Source: Gnetum montanum
Lineage: Eukaryota; Streptophyta; Gnetopsida; Gnetales; Gnetaceae
Reading direction: 5' to 3'
Assembly (NCBI GenBank): GCA_015680685.1
Contig: MNCI01013629.1
Coordinates: 453,009-517,008 of the forward strand
Length of the DNA: 64,000 bases
The position numbers were made by a program, and so were the translations under genes. Under the pieces are notes generated by a model. It saw only the letters and a program-made list of their open reading frames with translations, did not search any database and had not been told where the DNA came from. Each line of letters starts with the position of its first letter. Within the stretch, counting starts at the first letter, position 1. Positions 23,403-32,809 of the stretch are shown one piece after another.

Positions 23403-23511
23403 CTGTCAAAATGAGGTGAAAGCTTGGTTAAGAGGCACCTGTTGGCAGCAATCGTGTACAATGAAAACTTGCAAAGTAATGATGAGATGTATGATGTAGA
23501 GATTAAAATTT
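23403..23511. other. Spacer next to RT
   Basis: Short spacer on the intron side of the RT acceptor. No feature beyond the pyrimidine-rich tract (sense strand) leading to the acceptor. Confidence 0.4.
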
Positions 23512-23830
23512 TGCTAGTTTAAAGTCATGGTAGATCATTATAGCATGGAGATACAGAGCTGCTAAAATAGGAAATGTAGAACTGTCAACATGAGAACGTG
23601 AAATTGCTAAGGAGAAAATGTCAAACTGCCAATGTGAAAATGTAAGATTGCTAGTTTAGTGTCATTGAGGAATGCAAATGTATAACAAATCTAAAAATGC
23701 TAGTTTAGAGTCTTTTCGGACCGCGAGAATTGCAATTGCACTGGGGGTTTGCTAGTTTAAGGTCTTTTCAGACCGGTAAAGGCGTAACTATGGTACGATT
23801 GCTAGTTTAAGGTCTTTCTAGACTGTGATA
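23512..23830. repeat. GGTC/GACC hairpin repeats between RT and antisense gene
   Basis: Several units start gctagttta(a)g and continue ggtcttttcagacc (perfect at 23761-23774) or ggtctttctagacc-like words near 23706 and 23811. Each is a short stem with a TTTT-type loop. Interspersed copies (23520, 23650) keep gctagttta with a weaker stem. The array lies in the divergent interval between the RT coding start (- strand) and the antisense gene start (+ strand). Confidence 0.75.
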
Positions 23831-23998
23831 ATTGAAAATATATTTTTCATTTTTCAGGAAAGCAAGCCATTAGCTTGAAGCATGTCAAGGTTTTAATGCT
23901 AATAGTGCTATGATGTCATGTTGAGCATGCTACACTGTACGACACACTCCGCATTAAATAGAGAGAGAGGGCAGCAAGTTTCCCCTTTTACCATTTTG

Positions 23999-24010
23999 GC
24001 CATAAATAGG
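23999..24010 (+). promoter_or_regulatory. TATA-like box of the antisense gene of A
   Basis: The string ccataaataggg lies 150 bases before the ATG at 24160. A (GA)n purine tract is at 23960-23970 upstream. Spacing to the first ATG fits a plant TATA promoter with a leader of about 120 bases. This would let the gene be expressed separately from the LTR. It is a sequence match only. Confidence 0.45.
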
Positions 24011-24159
24011 GATTAAACCCTGGTAAGCTTGCCATTCTTACTGTAAGAGCACAAAGCCCATATTTGGAGCATAGGATGATTTCAGAGTGATTGTGCTAAC
24101 AGCGAGCAAGGCAGTTTTCTTTTCTGTGTAGTGTCGAAGAAGAATTTGCAAGCAGGACA

Positions 24160-24278
24160 ATGGCTCCGAGGAAGGAACACATGAACTTGGCACTTGCAAA
24201 GGTCAAGGAGGTGAAGCAAACCCTAGGGCACGTGACACAAGTGTGCGTTGCAGCATGGAAGGGCACACGATTGACTTG
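24160..24278 (+). pseudogene. Antisense gene of A, exon 1
   Basis: ATG in the context gacaATGGC opens MAPRKEHMNLALAKVKEVKQ and runs 40 codons to a TAG that overlaps a donor-like ttg|gtaggc. B3 has the matching exon at 55701-55580 on its - strand: a MAPIRNPTLEEVDATIE start, a similar length and a donor cctag|gtagca. Joined to exon 2 at the quoted sites, the codon becomes TGA, so the junction is either decayed or not exactly as I place it. Predicted basic, helical, no motif known. Confidence 0.5.
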
Positions 24279-24825
24279 GTAGGCTACCATGCTCCCTTTG
24301 TTTTTTCATGATTTTGCTATAATTTTTCGCTTCTGTTGTTCTCTGCTTTCGTTTTGCATCCTAGTTTTAGCCATTTGCATTTTCTGTTGATGCGTTGTTT
24401 TGGCTTTTGCATCGCCCCTACTGCCGTTTCGGTCGTGGCGAGTGCACAAACGTTACGCCATCATTGCATGCAAGGTCGCTTAAACCACTATCGTTGCAGT
24501 TGTCATAACTGCGGGGGTTTGTGCAGTTTAAGCTACTTGGCTTTCAAATAGCATGACGTAGGACCCTCAGGGGGGTTGAGCCATGCGTGATGTAAGAGTG
24601 CGACATGTGTTTTGTTAGGGCATATTGTTAATTACCCTGTTAGGATTAATTGCTCTGTTGCTACGCTAGGCTATTTTTTGCTATGCTACTGCTATTATGC
24701 TCTTGCTATGCTATGTGCGGGAAGAGGGTAATGCTACGCTATATGTGTGGACTGTTAAGTATTGCTACGTTGCGTGTGTATTGTGCTTAGACATGATGCT
24801 AATACTTGCTAGTTGCGTCATGCAG
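24279..24825 (+). other. Intron 1 of antisense gene of A
   Basis: GT at 24279 and AG at 24824-24825 (gtcatgcag). It contains scattered gctacgct, gctatgct and gctacgtt words at about 24658-24775, the same word family as the U3 palindromes. The open frame at 24336-24551 has no counterpart in B3 and is not called. Confidence 0.45.
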
Positions 24826-25275
24826 AATGGGGCTAAGGCCAATGTTGATTGTTCTAGAAATTAGAGGGGTCCTGTGTCATTTGAGCAAGCCTGTGGCCAA
24901 TGCTCCTCCTCCCCAGATATGTATGGGAGAGCGGGGAGTCTGGTTCATTCAAGGGGCACAGGACTTCTTGCAATTCCTCCTCGATGACTTCAGTGTGATC
25001 ATTTGGTCCTTCCTAGCGGAGGAGGAGGCAGTCGGCATAATAGAAGCCATATTGCCTGGGGCAAGTCGGGGCATTCTGAGGTTTTTGATCGATGGGGCAA
25101 TCATGAGCAAGCAAGGGGAAGGGTCTAGTCAGTGCCCAATAGGGTTAAGGTATTTGACTTGGATCTGGGAGATGCCTAAGTATAGCTGCTACCACTGTTT
25201 CAACACACTGTTCCTCACATGTTTTATGACAACATGCTTCCAGAACCCACAGGGAACTGTCTACTGTGTTGGCGG
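24826..25275 (+). pseudogene. Antisense gene of A, exon 2: FCP1-like HAD-fold domain
   Basis: This exon resembles the FCP1-like (NLI-interacting factor) phosphatase domain of the HAD superfamily, as found in a plant family with LDLNGLL and NTLLIDDSPYKA motifs. Visible in order: LIVLEIRGVLCHLS, at the place of motif I (Asp nucleophile replaced by Glu, and Arg two residues on); DFLQFLLDDFSVIIWS, the cap-side helix and motif II strand; ILRFLIDGAI; then NTLFLTCFMTTCFQNPQGT, at the place of motif III (both Asp replaced). The exon ends at a perfect donor, gg|gtgagt. The frame is open for 150 codons. B3 carries the same block (48233-47749). A dephosphorylating activity is not expected; a binding role is possible. 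Assignment rests on motif order, not on a search. Confidence 0.6.
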
Positions 25276-25357
25276 GTGAGTTTTGCAACCTTGCTTCACT
25301 ATGTTATGCGACACTGGCCATATTGGCCAAATGCTAATAATGTGTGTTTGTTACCAG

Positions 25358-25647
25358 GTTCTTTATCAACCAGGGTTGAGTTTACGATTGACTGGGTCTA
25401 CAGGCTACAACACAGCTAGCTATACAGGAGTTCTCTTTTGCTGAGAACTTGCAGGCAGGTGTGATTGGTCAATGCAAGGGTGAATATCACACTTACCAAG
25501 GCCTATTCTGCATTCTCTACGATTAGTGCATGGGGCAGGGTTGGCTGGATGAAGAGTGGACAGAACCCTTCAAGCTGGTCATGGTTGAACAAGTTCTGAT
25601 TGAACTTCCATCGTTCTCGTTACTGTATAGGCCAGGTGGGCCAAATA
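25358..25647 (+). pseudogene. Antisense gene of A, exon 3
   Basis: Bounded by acceptor ttaccag (AG 25356-25357) and donor aata|gtaagt (GT 25648). In the best frame it reads GQCKGEYHTYQGLFCILYD, then MGQGWLDEEWTEPFKLVMVE, with two or three stops. B3 has an exon at the same place (47665-47384, - strand, GDNLLLLAHINLEVF). The two are weakly similar. It would continue the FCP1-like domain, whose family ends with a D.LGP.GDLR.YL segment. Confidence 0.45.
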
Positions 25648-25730
25648 GTAAGTGTTAGATGCCTAGGTTTCTGTGCAATATTTGTACTTTTTGCATTTTT
25701 ATGCTAAGAATTTTTGTGAAACTGTTGCAG

Positions 25731-26322
25731 GGGCAAAGAAGCGCTAGGAGTTGATGGTGGTAACCGCCGAGACGTAGGGGATGAACATCTACTTCAAATA
25801 CAGTGAAGTAGAACTGAGCCAACGTTGGATAAAATGTGTAGCTTTGGACTCCTTAGTCTGGAACATCTAAGAGGCTGGGCTTATGGATCTATTCATGGCC
25901 CCGAATATGAGCATTCCTACAGCCGAGATGCTCTCCCTGGTCAACTCCTTTTCCAAAAAGGCGGGCTGCTTTCTCACACACATACGAGTTGTGCGGGTGG
26001 TCATTGAAATCAATGACTAGCTGTTTGTGGACCTATTCGGTGTTCCTGCCGATGGCGTCCTCATAAGGCCTAAGGGCAAGAAGGAGCTGACCCTTCAGAA
26101 GAAGGATATTCAGGAGTGGCTGGGGATTGCTAAGGAGCGAAAGGGGCTCCCCATGGATAAGCTTAAAGATAGGCCTACCAAGGAGATTTACCCTATCTTC
26201 CGTGCTTGTGCGTTCCCCTAGCTGCTTACCCAAGGGAAGGTCTTGGGGCTTGAGTAGGGCTGGATAATGTAGGAGGTCATGGAAGAGGGGCCTGTTACAA
26301 CTGGGCCAACTTTCTATGTATA
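25731..26322 (+). pseudogene. Antisense gene of A, exon 4: DLF-AP module
   Basis: Starts after acceptor actgttgcag. The conserved core reads MNIYFKYSEVELSQRWI, DLFMAPNMSIPTAEMLSLVN, then DLFGVPADGVLI and an open stretch to 26218 with KKDIQEWLGIAKERKGL and EIYPIFRACAFP. B3 (47215-46735, - strand) has KFNEVKSS.DWL, DLFVAPSLIIPIVEIFNIIN, DLFSILNNGMSV, EDVEEWLNI and REIYPLF in the same order. I do not recognise this module outside the two elements. It carries about four stops. Confidence 0.55.
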
Positions 26323-26332
26323 GGCTTGCAGG

Positions 26333-26762
26333 TCGAGATTTTGGGACTCCGCCAGAAATCAGAGTCTCGCTGCAACATACATTATTCCTTCTACATAGGC
26401 TATTTGAAGAGGTTTGCGAGAATGGAGTTTGGGTCATGCGAAATTGCAACCAGATTTCCACGCCGTGGATTTGCCAGATCCTTCGAACCATCCGAGCCCA
26501 AGATCCCCCAGAAATAATTTGGAAGTTGCTATCTATAACGACTAAGGATCGGGTGGCCCATGATGTTCATGGCTAGGACAACATAGGAGAGATGCCCCCT
26601 ACTATAGCCAGTAGTGTGTCATGGGGGGAACGTCTCATAGCTGAGATTGTGCCTAAAGAGTTGCAACAGAAGAAGCCTCCCCTAGCTAAGGAGACCCTTT
26701 GCATGGAGGAAGAGGAGGGGTGAAGATTGTGGCTTAAATTGCAGAGGAAGCAACCCCCTATT
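26333..26762 (+). pseudogene. Antisense gene of A, exon 5
   Basis: Starts after acceptor cttgcag (AG about 26331-26332). One frame reads CNIHYSFYIGYLKRFARMEF, then shifts to VMRNCNQISTPWICQIL. B3 has a matching unshifted stretch (FALFATNL.RFAK...GWWVIQDPSQLTKPWVKLL, about 46610-46440). The alignment shows A carries a frameshift near 26430. A low-complexity basic tail follows to a stop near 26720. Confidence 0.5.
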
Positions 26763-26801
26763 GATAAATGCTTTTTTGTAATGCTTACTTTGTTATTTTC
26801 T

Positions 26802-26846
26802 GACACGCTATGCTATGCTAGGTGGCATAGTGTAGCGTAGCACTTG
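26802..26846. repeat. GCTATGC/GCGTAGC palindrome in intron 5
   Basis: The string runs cacgctatgctatgctagg then tggcatagtgtagcgtag, an imperfect inverted repeat. Same word family as the LTR palindromes, here between two exons of the antisense gene. Confidence 0.6.
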
Positions 26847-26898
26847 CTTTAGGCTAACTTGTTTTTGTGCTAATGTAAACATGCTTCTCTGCTGGCAA

Positions 26899-27453
26899 AG
26901 GAAGAAGAAGAAGAAGAAGGCGATGAAGAAGTGTCGATCCCTAAGGCAGGAGTAACAAATAAAGGCATGGAGGCCCCAGTTGTGGAAGAAAGGGCCCTGA
27001 TCAAGAATAAAGAAGCTCCCGTCGCTAAGGTAAGGGCTCTTGTCATTAGGGAGAATCCTCCTACCAACAAGAAGGGAACTTTTGGAGATAAAGTGGAGTC
27101 TCCTTTGAATAAAAGGGGAGTTGGTCTTTTTAAAGGAAAGGTGCCAGCACATGAAGAAGAGGCTTGTGTAGATTCAGTAGGGCCTTCTGCCAAGGTACCA
27201 CCATCATTTTGCATCAGCCAGAAGGGAGACTGCAGCCGAATGTTGGTGAGTTCCGTAATATGTCTACCTTGTCACAGCCCCCTTTTGACTATTGCTGATA
27301 TGTTTAGTCATGTAACAGGTGCTACTATTGATGCTGTAGGACACCCTCTGACTTGTGCGGAATCATGGGCCAAGATCCCTGACAAGCTTGCGTTTGTGCA
27401 GGGAATTGTTGATGACATGATCAATCACCTTCGGCAGGCAGACCCTAACGTAG
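26899..27453 (+). pseudogene. Antisense gene of A, exon 6: charged linker
   Basis: A poly-Glu/Lys start from (gaa)n at 26901-26919, then an open frame of 176 codons (26931-27461) rich in Lys, Glu and Pro, then TIDAVGHPLTCAESWAKIPD and VDDMINHLRQADPNVG at the exon end. The donor is cgtag|gtaagtag (GT 27454). B3 reads VAKDMINQLQQLALEIG and then its own donor at 45559, the same boundary to the residue. The linker itself is not conserved. Probably a flexible, nucleic-acid-binding or nuclear-targeting segment by composition only. Confidence 0.55.
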
Positions 27454-27558
27454 GTAAGTAGTAGTGTTAGATGTTCTCATGTTGTTATGCTAGAGCTTTG
27501 TTGAGTTTGCTAACCTTGCTATGCTAATGTGTTTGCTACACTCTTTATGTCATGGTAG

Positions 27559-28361
27559 CCTCTCGACTCAAATGGGACTTGGCACGACCTTTGAAAGTCA
27601 GTGCCGTGCCTACATTCCCACCTAAAGTGATCAAGGTGTCTCATCGCGCATACGATGAGGCATGCAAATGCATTTTGCACTTGACACACTCCTTGTGGGA
27701 GTATAAGCGCGTCAATGAGGACCTGTGGAAATGGGTCCAAAGGGTTGAGCAAAGAGAGGTCGACCTGGTCGCCGTAGTGGAGGATATCAGGTCAAGGAAC
27801 AAGTTCCTCCTAGTCCATGACACAAATAATGAGGACTAGCACACGGCTGTAATAGACTATGCCAGGTTTTGGACTGTTGCACGTCAGAACGTTGAAGCCA
27901 CTCATGAGATAATCGAACAACAGATGCAGATGTACTTGCTAGCCTAGAAGTGTCAGGATTTGAAAGATTTTAATGGGGGCAGTCCCAGAGAAATCATAAA
28001 CACGTAAAAATGGGAAAATGCTGCCCATTGTAAACTGTATAAGGATGCTGTTGTGGAGGTGTTTACGTATGAAGTGTTTGTAAATACCATTGATGCTTCT
28101 GAGGCCTATGCCAAGTTCAAGAAGTAGGTAAAGGTTACAGAATCTCTTGACTTGAAAGTGGACCTTCCCATGGGAGAGATCAAAACCATCTCCCTTTTCC
28201 CAGGATCACCAAGGTGGACAACTACCGAAAGGGAGAGAGCTATTGTGGATGCTGAACCGAGCAATAGGCGTTGGATGGACATCATGGAAGAGGAGGTCTG
28301 GTGTCGCCTTAGGCTCAATTTAGACTGAATACCTTTTGAGATGGATGTAAGCCCTTCTAAG
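27559..28361 (+). pseudogene. Antisense gene of A, exon 7: SLWE coiled-coil domain
   Basis: Starts after acceptor catggtag (AG 27557-27558) with SRLKWDLARPLKVSAVPTFP, then SHRAYDEACKCILHLTHSLW and NEDLWKWVQRVEQREVDLVA. The open part runs to 27836. Helical text continues with stops (VIDYARFWTVARQNVEATHE). PRWTTTERERAIVD and RRWMDIMEEEV lie near the end. Donor aag|gttagt at 28362. B3 gives KLRWNPNKLVKVDTLPPLPF, ATRCALSCATSLWECRCSN and EQVVALREENKKLKEEV, clearly homologous; B2 and B3 keep the PPTWS...LHHLEVGL end. Likely a coiled coil for self-association. Confidence 0.6.
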
Positions 28362-28449
28362 GTTAGTCGCTTTTTACAGTAGCAATGCTCGTGCTCTATT
28401 GTAGTTTGCGCTTGTTGCCCTAGCTGATCGCTTCACTCCTATGATGTAG

Positions 28450-28584
28450 GCTCTAGATGAGGGCACAGGGCTCGTAGAGGGAGGGAATGAAGAATTGGTA
28501 GAGGGTGACGCAAGGGAAGGTGATGCAACAGGAAATGACATAGGAAAAAATGATGAAGATGATGCAAATAGAGACAACCCATGA
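28450..28584 (+). pseudogene. Antisense gene of A, last exon: acidic tail
   Basis: Starts after acceptor atgatgtag (AG 28448-28449). Reads ALDEGTGLVEGGNEELVEGD, continues acidic (NDEDDANRDNP) and stops at TGA 28582-28584. B2 and B3 also end in a short acidic exon after an intron (GNPTGDDVGDAPQPP; NPSDEGEDDTTPPQPNAP). The exon is open. A gene end here, converging on protease, fixes the extent of the antisense gene at about 4.4 kb. Confidence 0.6.
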
Positions 28585-28764
28585 TAGCATGGGATTTTTT
28601 TTGTAATTTTGAATTTTTGAATTTTTGTAACAAATTTTGCAAACATTGTTTGAAAGACAACAATTTTGAATGAAATGAAGAGAATTGTGTGAAACAGAAA
28701 TTGATTTTGTGCTAACTTGTGTATTGTATACGTGCGTTTTGTGTAAAATGTTTATGCTTTTATG

Positions 28765-28900
28765 TGCTAGTTTTAGGCCATTTCAGGCCATTGCTAGTTT
28801 TAGGCCGTTTTAGGCTATTGCTAGTTTTAGGCCATAGCATAGTTTTAGGCCTTTTCAGGCCATAACATAGCTTTAGTTTTAGGCCTTTTCAGGCCATAGC
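28765..28900. repeat. GGCC hairpin repeats between antisense gene and protease
   Basis: Five or so units of 'gctagttttaggcc(at)tttcaggcc(at)'. Perfect stems GGCC-TTTT(CA)-GGCC occur at 28848-28861 and 28881-28894. A gcgtagcatgc word follows. It lies in the convergent interval between the 3' ends of the antisense gene and of protease, so a role in ending or pausing transcription is conceivable. Unit start matches the other two arrays in this element. Confidence 0.75.
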
Positions 28901-29005
28901 GTAGCATGCCAAAAGGATGGCATGTTAACAAAGCAAAAGCGATGAATGTACCAGGGATGGCAACTGGGTAGGAAGCAGTGGAGTTGCTACGCTATATGTA
29001 GCTAC

Positions 29006-29595
29006 CTCCTGACCCATCGTGGGTTGTTCAAAACATAAGGCCAAGGCATTTCACTAGGGCCCTTGTTCACATCATTTTCCCCCTCTTGGAAGGCCAACTC
29101 AACCCATGCACTTTCATTTTGATAACCAGCTTGCTGAACTGATTTTTCCGTTGGATGTTTAGTGCATACATGAGCAGGTGTTTCATTCTCAGAGGTTATG
29201 ACCTCTTAGCTTTGCTCTGTGTCTATGTTACTAATAGCTTGTGTTGCTACTTCATCACCATAGATCACCACCTCCCTACCCACATATGGTAGGTGGATTT
29301 CCTGGTGTATAGGTGAGGAGACAGCTCTAAGTTGTGCTAACCATGATCTCCCCAAGAATAGGTTAAACCTAGGCATTTCCTCAACCATGATGAATGTTGT
29401 GTTTGTGGGGAACTGTTCCCCTGCTACAAAGTCTATGTGAACTATGCCTTTCACTAGGACATGTGCCCCGTTGAATGACCTTAGACACGGCGTTGCTATG
29501 GGTTTGATCTGGTCGACCAAGCTCAACTTGGCCATGATAGGGAAGGGGATGACATTCATGGCAGCCCCATCATCAACATGTACCCTTTAGTTTCA
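29006..29595 (-). pseudogene. pro: Element A protease and its C-terminal extension
   Basis: Reads VHVDDGAAMNVIPFPIMAKL (DDG active-site loop) from 29595 after a stop-laden junction with gag. The 117-codon open frame 29559-29206 holds VKGIVHIDFVAGEQFPTN and FNLFLGRSWL. The extension ends GPSEMPWPYVLNNPRWVRR and meets a TAG that overlaps a donor-like cag gag|gtagct (GT 29005-29004). With the acceptor at 23403 this outlines a 5.6-kb interval matching the intron known between protease and RT of Ogre. A direct join at these sites puts RT out of frame by one base, so indels or different sites must be assumed. Confidence 0.7.
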
Positions 29596-29598
29596 GTG

Positions 29599-32500
29599 TT
29601 AGCCGATCCAAATTGTGATGAAAAGAGGTGCTATGGTCACTTGATCCCTCTCGGGATCTTCCCTAATGGCATCATCGTTGAAAGTCAATTGGGATGGTTC
29701 AGGCTCTGCAGGTGTAAGGGGAAGCGTAACCAAGTGGATCACTTCCTCTTCTGTTGGCATGTCTTCGTTGACTGGAATCACTGTCAACACATGGATCAGA
29801 GCCTCGAGGTGGGGAACAGATGTCATGATCAGGTCATATAGGCTCAATGAAGTATTTTTCTTATTTTAGAGTCTGCTTGACCTGAGTGAGGGCATCCAAA
29901 AGGTTTTGGCTGCCCTCCTGTCCAGCATTTTCCTCTTCTTTGATTTGTCCCAGGAGATAAATTTCCCGAAGAGGGGCAACTTTGGATCTAGGTTTAGATC
30001 CTTTTTGGCAAGGCGACGCGGGCTGCATTGTTATGGCAACGCTCGTCTTAGGTGACGAGGGCGTAGATGTAGGGGGTGGAGATGTAGGTTTGGGAATACC
30101 TTGGGTGGTATTTCCTCTTGACGTTCCACCTGTGAAACACACTTCTCATTTTCTAGGATGAGAAGATTTTTCAACTATTTTATGCAGGGCAGGGGTTGTC
30201 GAAAGGGTTAGCCCCCTAATGATGAAAGGAGCTAATGGTGTTAGCGGGTGAAGTAGCACGGTTTCATTAATAGGTGGTGCAAAGATGGATGCCCGTGGTG
30301 GGACTCTTAGAATGAATGGCTATTATGAGTTTTGATTAGCCGCTCATGGTGTTGGTGCACTACTCTGAGGCATGCAGATCACAAATGGCTGCTGGGGTGG
30401 CCTAGGATCATTGTCAATGCCGATGGCATTGATGACATAACTGGCATTGTTGGTGTTGAGGGGGTCTGTGTAGACATGCATAGATTGGTTTGCCAGATGT
30501 ACTGGGTTACTTTTGTCCAACACTAGCTTTCCCTAGTTGATCAATCTCTGGATGTCATCTTGCAATGCCAAACAGTAATTCGTGTTGTGACCACACCATT
30601 GGTGGTAGTCACAAAACCTGTTCAGCTTGAAATCCTTAGGAACTGGGGGCTCATTGGGCAAGGCCAAAGAGGGGTTCCTAAGGAGCTCGCAATAGTGTTG
30701 ATGTCTATTGATTGCTTCTTGCAACATTTGCTTGTACTGCATGTGCCCTACTGCCAATAGTTGCTTCAGGAGTTTTGAAGGCTTGAGAGGCAACGGGGTG
30801 TACTTTGAGCGATCTTTGCGCTCAAAGTTTGGCTTGGGTTGCACAGATGTCTTAGGTGCGGGAATCAGAAGTTGTGACATGTTGCTCTGCTTGGGCATGA
30901 GATTAGCTACGAGTATGACCAGTTTCTTGCTGCTCTTGTTATCGTTGTTACTAGGTCAGGGCTTGGCCTTAGTCACCACAATGACCACTGTGGTTGTTGG
31001 GGCCTTACCCTTGTTCTTCTTTGTGAAGGTGCTTTTGTAAGCAATGTAGGCCGAGTCTTTGCTTGTGTCAGGTGCGTTCTGTATGCTCTTAGTCTGAGTA
31101 AAGGCTTGACTAAGAGTGCGAGGGGTGAGGTAGTATAGTTTAGACTTGATAAAGTCATTCACTACACCGTTAAAGATGGCCAACAAGTGGGCTTCTGCGA
31201 TGGGCTTGTGGATTTCTTTAAGGGTCGTGCTCCATCACTGGATGAACTTATGGATTGGTTCCAAAGGTTCCTGCTTCATGCTCATCAGCTAATCCAGCTT
31301 GATTTTCAGCTTCAAGTTATATTTGAAGCATGTCACGAACTGGGTTAGAAGCTCTTCTAACGTTGAAATGGATGAGCGTGGTAGTGCGCAATACCAGTCT
31401 AAGGCTCTCTTAGCTAGGGACATGGCAAAGACACAAATGATCATGTGCGGCCATTGTTGCAATAGGAGAGACTCAGACCTAAAGGTAACTAGATGCGCAT
31501 TGGGATCTTCCTCCCCCTTGTACTTCCTAAAGTGTGGGAGAGACATCCCTGGGGATAATGTCAGAACAGGGATTGCAGGGCTGATAAGGTTGTCCTAGTA
31601 AAAGTCCACGACTTGTACTGTGTCGGACTTGACAACCTTGAGGCGTTTGATTTCCTCAGTGAGGGTCTAGATGAGCTAGAACACTTGGTCCAAACCCTGC
31701 GATGTTGTGGAAGATTGGGGAACTATCGAGGTAGCTCCCACCTGTGGAATGGCAGGGGTGGTGATGTGACCCATCGGAGGTACCATTGGGTTAGCCCTCG
31801 CGAGAGGTGTTGCTTGCACTGTCCACCACTCGGCAGGTGGTGCTATTGGAGTAGCAACTGTAGTTTGAGCCACTAGATAGACTACTTGTGTTGCTGGTAG
31901 AACAAACGATAGCGTTGTGTTAAGTTGTACCATTTGTAGGGTTTGGTAGGTCTGAGAGAGAACATAATGAGACATCTGCGACGGTTGTGGAATAGGCGTA
32001 GAAATGAATGGGATCCACCACGTGGATGCACCCAGGCCTACCACAGTGGGTGGAACAGATGTGAATTTAGGAATTGAAACAGAAGTTGTGTAAGATTGCA
32101 AGGAAGGCATAGCATGAACATGTGGTACGGTAGCCGTGATTGGTGTGCGATGCACTACAGGAATGGACTATTGAACAGTTTGTGGAGGCATAGTCGCTAC
32201 AAATGAAATGGGAGAATAAGGGATTTGATACACCAGGAAGGTGACATGGCTACCCATTGCGGTTGTAGTCATAGGCTACAGGAGCATAGGCGTGATGATA
32301 AATGGAGCAGTGATAGACAACGGGTTGGCCCAAAAGGACTGGGTAGGAGGGGCAGGAATCAGGTTGGTTGGACCTCCCTCGTTAGATTGGGAATCGAGTT
32401 CCTCTTGTCTATCTTGAAAGGTGTCATCTTGGTTGAAAGCTATGTCTTGTTGCTCCCTAAGCCTAGCCAACTGGATTAGTTGGTCTAAAAGCCTTTAGTT

Positions 32501-32809
32501 TACCTATGTCAAAGGTATGGAAATGCTAGCAGTGGGAACGAATTCCTTCCCATCGCAATAAGTGAACTTGAAGCTACGTTTATGTTCGAGTTCATGTATA
32601 TCCAAAGGTAGGTTTGCTTGGACCTTTGCATAGAGGAAGTTGTAACACTCGTGTTACTGGGCCAAGCCCTTAGGTCCCCAGTTTTGGATCCTGAGGGATC
32701 GATGTGTTTCTAGTGTTGGGTTCGGCAGTTGTTCGGCACTAGTGGTGCCTTGAACTGTGATGGGGACCTCCACATTGAAGGTGTTAACAGTGGTAGTTGC
32801 AGAAGTCAT
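29599..32809 (-). pseudogene. gag: Element A gag, decayed
   Basis: ATG at 32809-32807 opens MTSATTTVNTFNVEVPITVQ. A first block has LETHRSLRIQNW and SFKFTYCDGKEFVP, homologous to the B gag N-terminus. A 159-codon open stretch, 32155-31676, is Pro/Thr/Val-rich. The capsid core (31546-30956) has SLPHFRKYKGEEDPNAHLVT, AKRALDWYCALPRSSISTLE and VVNDFIKSKLYYLTPRTLSQ. The knuckle FCDYHQWCGHNTNYC (about 30625-30580) is the Tat-type C..H....GH....C. A pre-protease block, MSLYDLIMTSVPHLEAL, ends it. Roughly one stop per 100 codons, the best-kept gag in the window. Confidence 0.8.

Noticed and set aside
24336-24551. 71-codon frame as a further exon of the antisense gene
   Set aside because: It lies in intron 1, has no counterpart in B3 and is Cys/His/Phe-rich by chance.
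24826-28584. Plant mobile domain (aminotransferase-like) as identity of the antisense gene
   Set aside because: I considered it because some Tat extra ORFs have been linked to that domain, but its motifs were not recognised; the FCP1-like motif order fits exon 2 better.
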